A program made the translations under genes and the position numbers. Below the pieces are notes generated by a model. It was not told the origin of the DNA. It worked only from the letters and a program-made list of their open reading frames with translations, and did not search any database. A stretch of DNA of 8,577 nt from an uncultured Eubacteriales bacterium. GTDB taxonomy: Bacteria; Bacillota; Clostridia; Oscillospirales; Oscillospiraceae. Positions within the stretch are counted from its first letter, which is position 1. Each line of letters begins with the position of its first letter. Below are positions 7,070-8,577 of the stretch, one piece after another. The DNA lies in assembly GCA_900551355.1 (NCBI GenBank), contig URVR01000069.1, positions 1 to 8,577 of the forward strand, in the 5' to 3' direction.

Positions 7070-7106
7070 CGCAGAGAGCCGAAATAACGGCTCTCTGCGC
7101 GCTTTT
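7070..7106 (+). terminator. hom terminator
   Basis: A perfect 12-bp stem (7070-7081 with 7088-7099, CGCAGAGAGCCG and its complement) closes the loop AAATAA. TTTT (7103-7106) follows after three bases. It lies 4 nt past the hom stop codon. Confidence 0.85.
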
Positions 7107-7147
7107 AAGCAAATCTTCATTTCCTGTTCAAATATTTCCGCGCATTT

Positions 7148-7167
7148 TGTGGTAGGATGATACCACA
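7148..7167. promoter_or_regulatory. Perfect palindrome, possible operator of the TVP38 gene
   Basis: TGTGGTA (7148-7154) and its exact complement TACCACA (7161-7167) flank a 6-bp spacer. It sits 26 bp before the chosen start codon and overlaps the best candidate -10 (TAGGAT, 7153-7158; no good -35 found). It has no U-tract, so it is not a terminator. Its size and symmetry fit a dimeric repressor site. It also contains an in-frame ATG (7157) that I reject as the start. Confidence 0.45.
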
Positions 7168-7192
7168 TACGAAAGAAAGAGGCATTTGTTCC

Positions 7193-7921
7193 ATGAAGCA
7201 GCACCGCACACTCACTGAAAAACAGAAAAAGCTGCTGTCCGGCGGCGCCATCGCCGTCTTTATCCTGCTGGGCGCGGCGCTGGCGTGGTTCGTGGGGCGG
7301 CCCATGGTGCGCTTCGCCAAGGAGCCGGAGGTGTTCCGGCAATGGGTGGCAGGCCACGGCTTCTGGGGCATGGCCGCCTACGCGGGCATGGTGTTCCTGC
7401 AGGTGCTGGTGGCCATCATCCCCGGCGAGCCGCTGGAGATCGCGGGGGGCTACGCCTTCGGCGCAGTGTGGGGCACGGTGCTGTGTCTGCTGGGGGCGTT
7501 TCTGGGCAGCGTGGCGGTGTTCGCCGTGGTGCGGAAGTGGGGTGTGCCGCTGGTGGAGGTGTTCTTCCCCTGGGAAAAGCTGGACAAGCTGTCGTTCCTC
7601 AAGACCTCCCCCAAGCGGACGGCGCTGCTGTGGCTGGTGTTCACCGTGCCGGGCACGCCCAAGGATCTGCTGTGCTACTTCGCGGGGCTGATGGATCTCA
7701 GCTGGCCGTCGTGGCTGCTGATCGCCTCCGTGGGGCGTCTGCCCTCCATCATCACCTCCACCGTGGGCGGCAACGCGCTGGGGCTGCAGAACTATCAGTT
7801 CGCCGCCGTTACCTTCGCCGCCACCACGGTCATCGCCGGGGTGGGGCTGCTGATCTACCGGCAGATCTGCCGCCGCCACGAAAAGCCGGCGGAGGACGGG
7901 CCGTCCGGGGAAAAGAGCTGA
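7193..7921 (+). CDS. TVP38/TMEM64 (VTT-domain) membrane protein
   Basis: This 242-aa polytopic inner-membrane protein belongs to the TVP38/TMEM64 branch of the DedA/VTT superfamily. Members are linked to membrane homeostasis and lipid scrambling or flipping; the substrate here is unknown. Hydrophobic segments lie at about 14-35, 58-77, 88-113, 143-165, 172-192 and 203-222. Family motifs are IIPGEPLEIAGGYAFG (75-90), FTVPGTPKDLLCYFAGL (150-166) and GRLPSIITSTVGGNALG (181-197), which form the re-entrant-loop signature. The tail is short and charged. ATG 7193 is chosen because AGAGG (7178-7182) precedes it and the first hydrophobic segment follows promptly. The upstream in-frame ATG 7157 lies inside a perfect palindrome and would add an atypical 12 residues. 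The gene is flanked by terminators on both sides, so it is transcribed alone. Confidence 0.92.
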   Translation: MKQHRTLTEKQKKLLSGGAIAVFILLGAALAWFVGRPMVRFAKEPEVFRQWVAGHGFWGMAAYAGMVFLQVLVAIIPGEPLEIAGGYAFGAVWGTVLCLLGAFLGSVAVFAVVRKWGVPLVEVFFPWEKLDKLSFLKTSPKRTALLWLVFTVPGTPKDLLCYFAGLMDLSWPSWLLIASVGRLPSIITSTVGGNALGLQNYQFAAVTFAATTVIAGVGLLIYRQICRRHEKPAEDGPSGEKS

Positions 7922-7927
7922 AAATAT

Positions 7928-7959
7928 CCGGCGCTCACCTGATGGCGGGCGCCGGTTTT
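7928..7959 (+). terminator. TVP38 gene terminator
   Basis: A 12-bp stem (7928-7939 with 7944-7955) with one wobble and one A-C mismatch closes the loop TGAT, followed by TTTT (7956-7959). It lies 6 nt past the stop codon and 6 bp before the next -35 box. Confidence 0.85.
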
Positions 7960-7965
7960 CTGTCC

Positions 7966-7994
7966 TTGACCTTTTCTGCGGCAGCAGGTATAGT
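7966..7994 (+). promoter_or_regulatory. Promoter of the MATE transporter gene
   Basis: -35 TTGACC (7966-7971), 17-bp spacer, -10 TATAGT (7989-7994). The predicted start is about 8001, leaving a leader of about 30 nt that carries the SD. Confidence 0.82.
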
Positions 7995-8030
7995 GTAGTG
8001 GTATATGATCGTGTTATCCGGAGGTGCGCT

Positions 8031-8542
8031 ATGAAAAAAGATCTTCTGCTGGCCCTGCGCAGCGGCGAGACGCTGACGCTGCGGCAGCAGACGCTGCTGG
8101 CTTTGCAGCTGAGCATCCCGGCCATTCTGGCGCAGGTGTCCTCCATCGCCATGCAGTATATCGACTCGTCCATGGTGGGCCATCTGGGGCGGGACGCCAG
8201 CGCCGCCATCGGGCTGGTGGCCTCCAGCACATGGCTGCTGGGCGGGCTGTGCCGCGCCCTGACCGTGGGCTTCTGCGTCCAGACGGCCCAGCGCATCGGA
8301 GCGGGCGAAGAAAAGGATGCCCGGAATCTGGTACGGCAGAGTCTGGTGCTGGGCATTGCCTTCGGACTGGTGCTGGCGCTGGTGGGCAGCGCCGTGTCCG
8401 GCAGTCTCCCCCGCTGGCTGGGTGCGGAGGAGAGCATCTGGCAGGGTGCGTCCGTGTATTTTCTGATCTTCGCCCTGTCCCTCCCCGCCCTGCAAATGAA
8501 CAGTCTGGTGGCCGCGCTGCTGCAGGCCAGCGGTAATATGCG
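8031..8542 (+). CDS. MATE-family efflux transporter, C-terminus cut by contig end
   Basis: The first 170 residues of a multidrug and toxic compound extrusion transporter, normally about 440-460 aa with 12 transmembrane helices. They would export organic cations or drugs using a Na+ or H+ gradient; the actual substrate is unknown. TM1 includes LSIPAILAQVSSIAMQYIDS (27-46), and MQYIDSSMVGHLG (41-53) is the characteristic MATE TM1 motif. Further helices follow at about 60-82, 103-126 and 141-165. The loop between them, QTAQRIGAGEEKDAR (84-98), matches the family's A-Q-x-x-G-A-x-x-x-x-x-A-R pattern. SD GGAGG (8020-8024) lies 6 nt before ATG 8031. The reading frame runs into adapter at 8543 and has no genuine stop here, so nothing after residue 170 is real. 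Confidence 0.93.
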
Positions 8543-8577
8543 CTGTCTCTTATACACATCTCCGAGCCCACGAGACG
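8543..8577 (-). other. Nextera i7 adapter (untrimmed sequencing artefact)
   Basis: Bases 8543-8561 are the Tn5 mosaic end CTGTCTCTTATACACATCT, and 8562-8576 are CCGAGCCCACGAGAC. Base 8577 (G) is consistent with the first base of the same i7 index seen at the left end. With the left adapter it forms a false inverted terminal repeat. Minus-strand frames beginning here give the peptides MGSEMCIRDS and MYKRQ. Confidence 0.98.

Noticed and set aside
7046..8557. 503-aa minus-strand ORF over the MATE and TVP38 genes
   Set aside because: It begins with adapter-derived MYKRQ and is antisense to two well-supported membrane protein genes.

Overview
This is an assembled contig of chromosomal DNA from a high-GC (roughly 60-65% by eye), low-copy-repeat Firmicute. 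The best guess is an Oscillospiraceae/Ruminococcaceae-type gut Clostridium. The basis is strong AGGAGG-type ribosome binding sites, sigma-A-type promoters (TTGACA-17-TATAAT variants) in front of nearly every gene, intrinsic terminators with U-tracts, strongly GC-biased third codon positions, and protein types typical of that group. The species cannot be fixed from the sequence alone. Both ends are not genomic: bases 1-49 and 8543-8577 are Illumina Nextera (Tn5) adapter, so the biological insert is 50-8542.

Layout. At the left edge (minus strand, cut by the contig end) is a lipoyl-domain-less protein resembling the E2 acyltransferase domain of 2-oxoacid dehydrogenases. Its roughly 300-bp upstream region holds candidate promoters, an AT-rich dyad and 11-bp iterated repeats. 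Next, also on the minus strand, is a complete asparaginyl-tRNA synthetase gene (asnS) with its own promoter and terminator. A 168-bp divergent region carries back-to-back promoters for asnS and for a plus-strand operon: psuK (pseudouridine kinase with an N-terminal winged-helix domain), psuG (pseudouridine-5'-phosphate glycosidase) and a small DUF1294 membrane protein. The rest is plus strand, with one gene per promoter/terminator unit: a GNAT acetyltransferase, thioredoxin (WCGPC), homoserine dehydrogenase (short, no recognisable ACT domain), a TVP38/TMEM64 (VTT/DedA-like) membrane protein, and the first 170 residues of a MATE-family transporter cut by the right contig end.

How the genes work together. 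Only psuK-psuG form an obvious pathway. Pseudouridine is phosphorylated, then its C-C glycosidic bond is cleaved to uracil and ribose 5-phosphate. The other genes are housekeeping or metabolic singletons: tRNA charging, thiol redox, the aspartate-family amino acid branch, membrane proteins. Intergenic spacers are short, and several terminators end within 2-15 bp of the next promoter.

I found no mobile element, CRISPR array, rRNA, tRNA, riboswitch or defence system. I do not think this window holds a novel multi-gene system. The points worth a second look are the untrimmed adapters, several short regulatory dyads and repeats, the HTH-kinase fusion, the coupled DUF1294 gene, the orphan E2-like protein and the short homoserine dehydrogenase.
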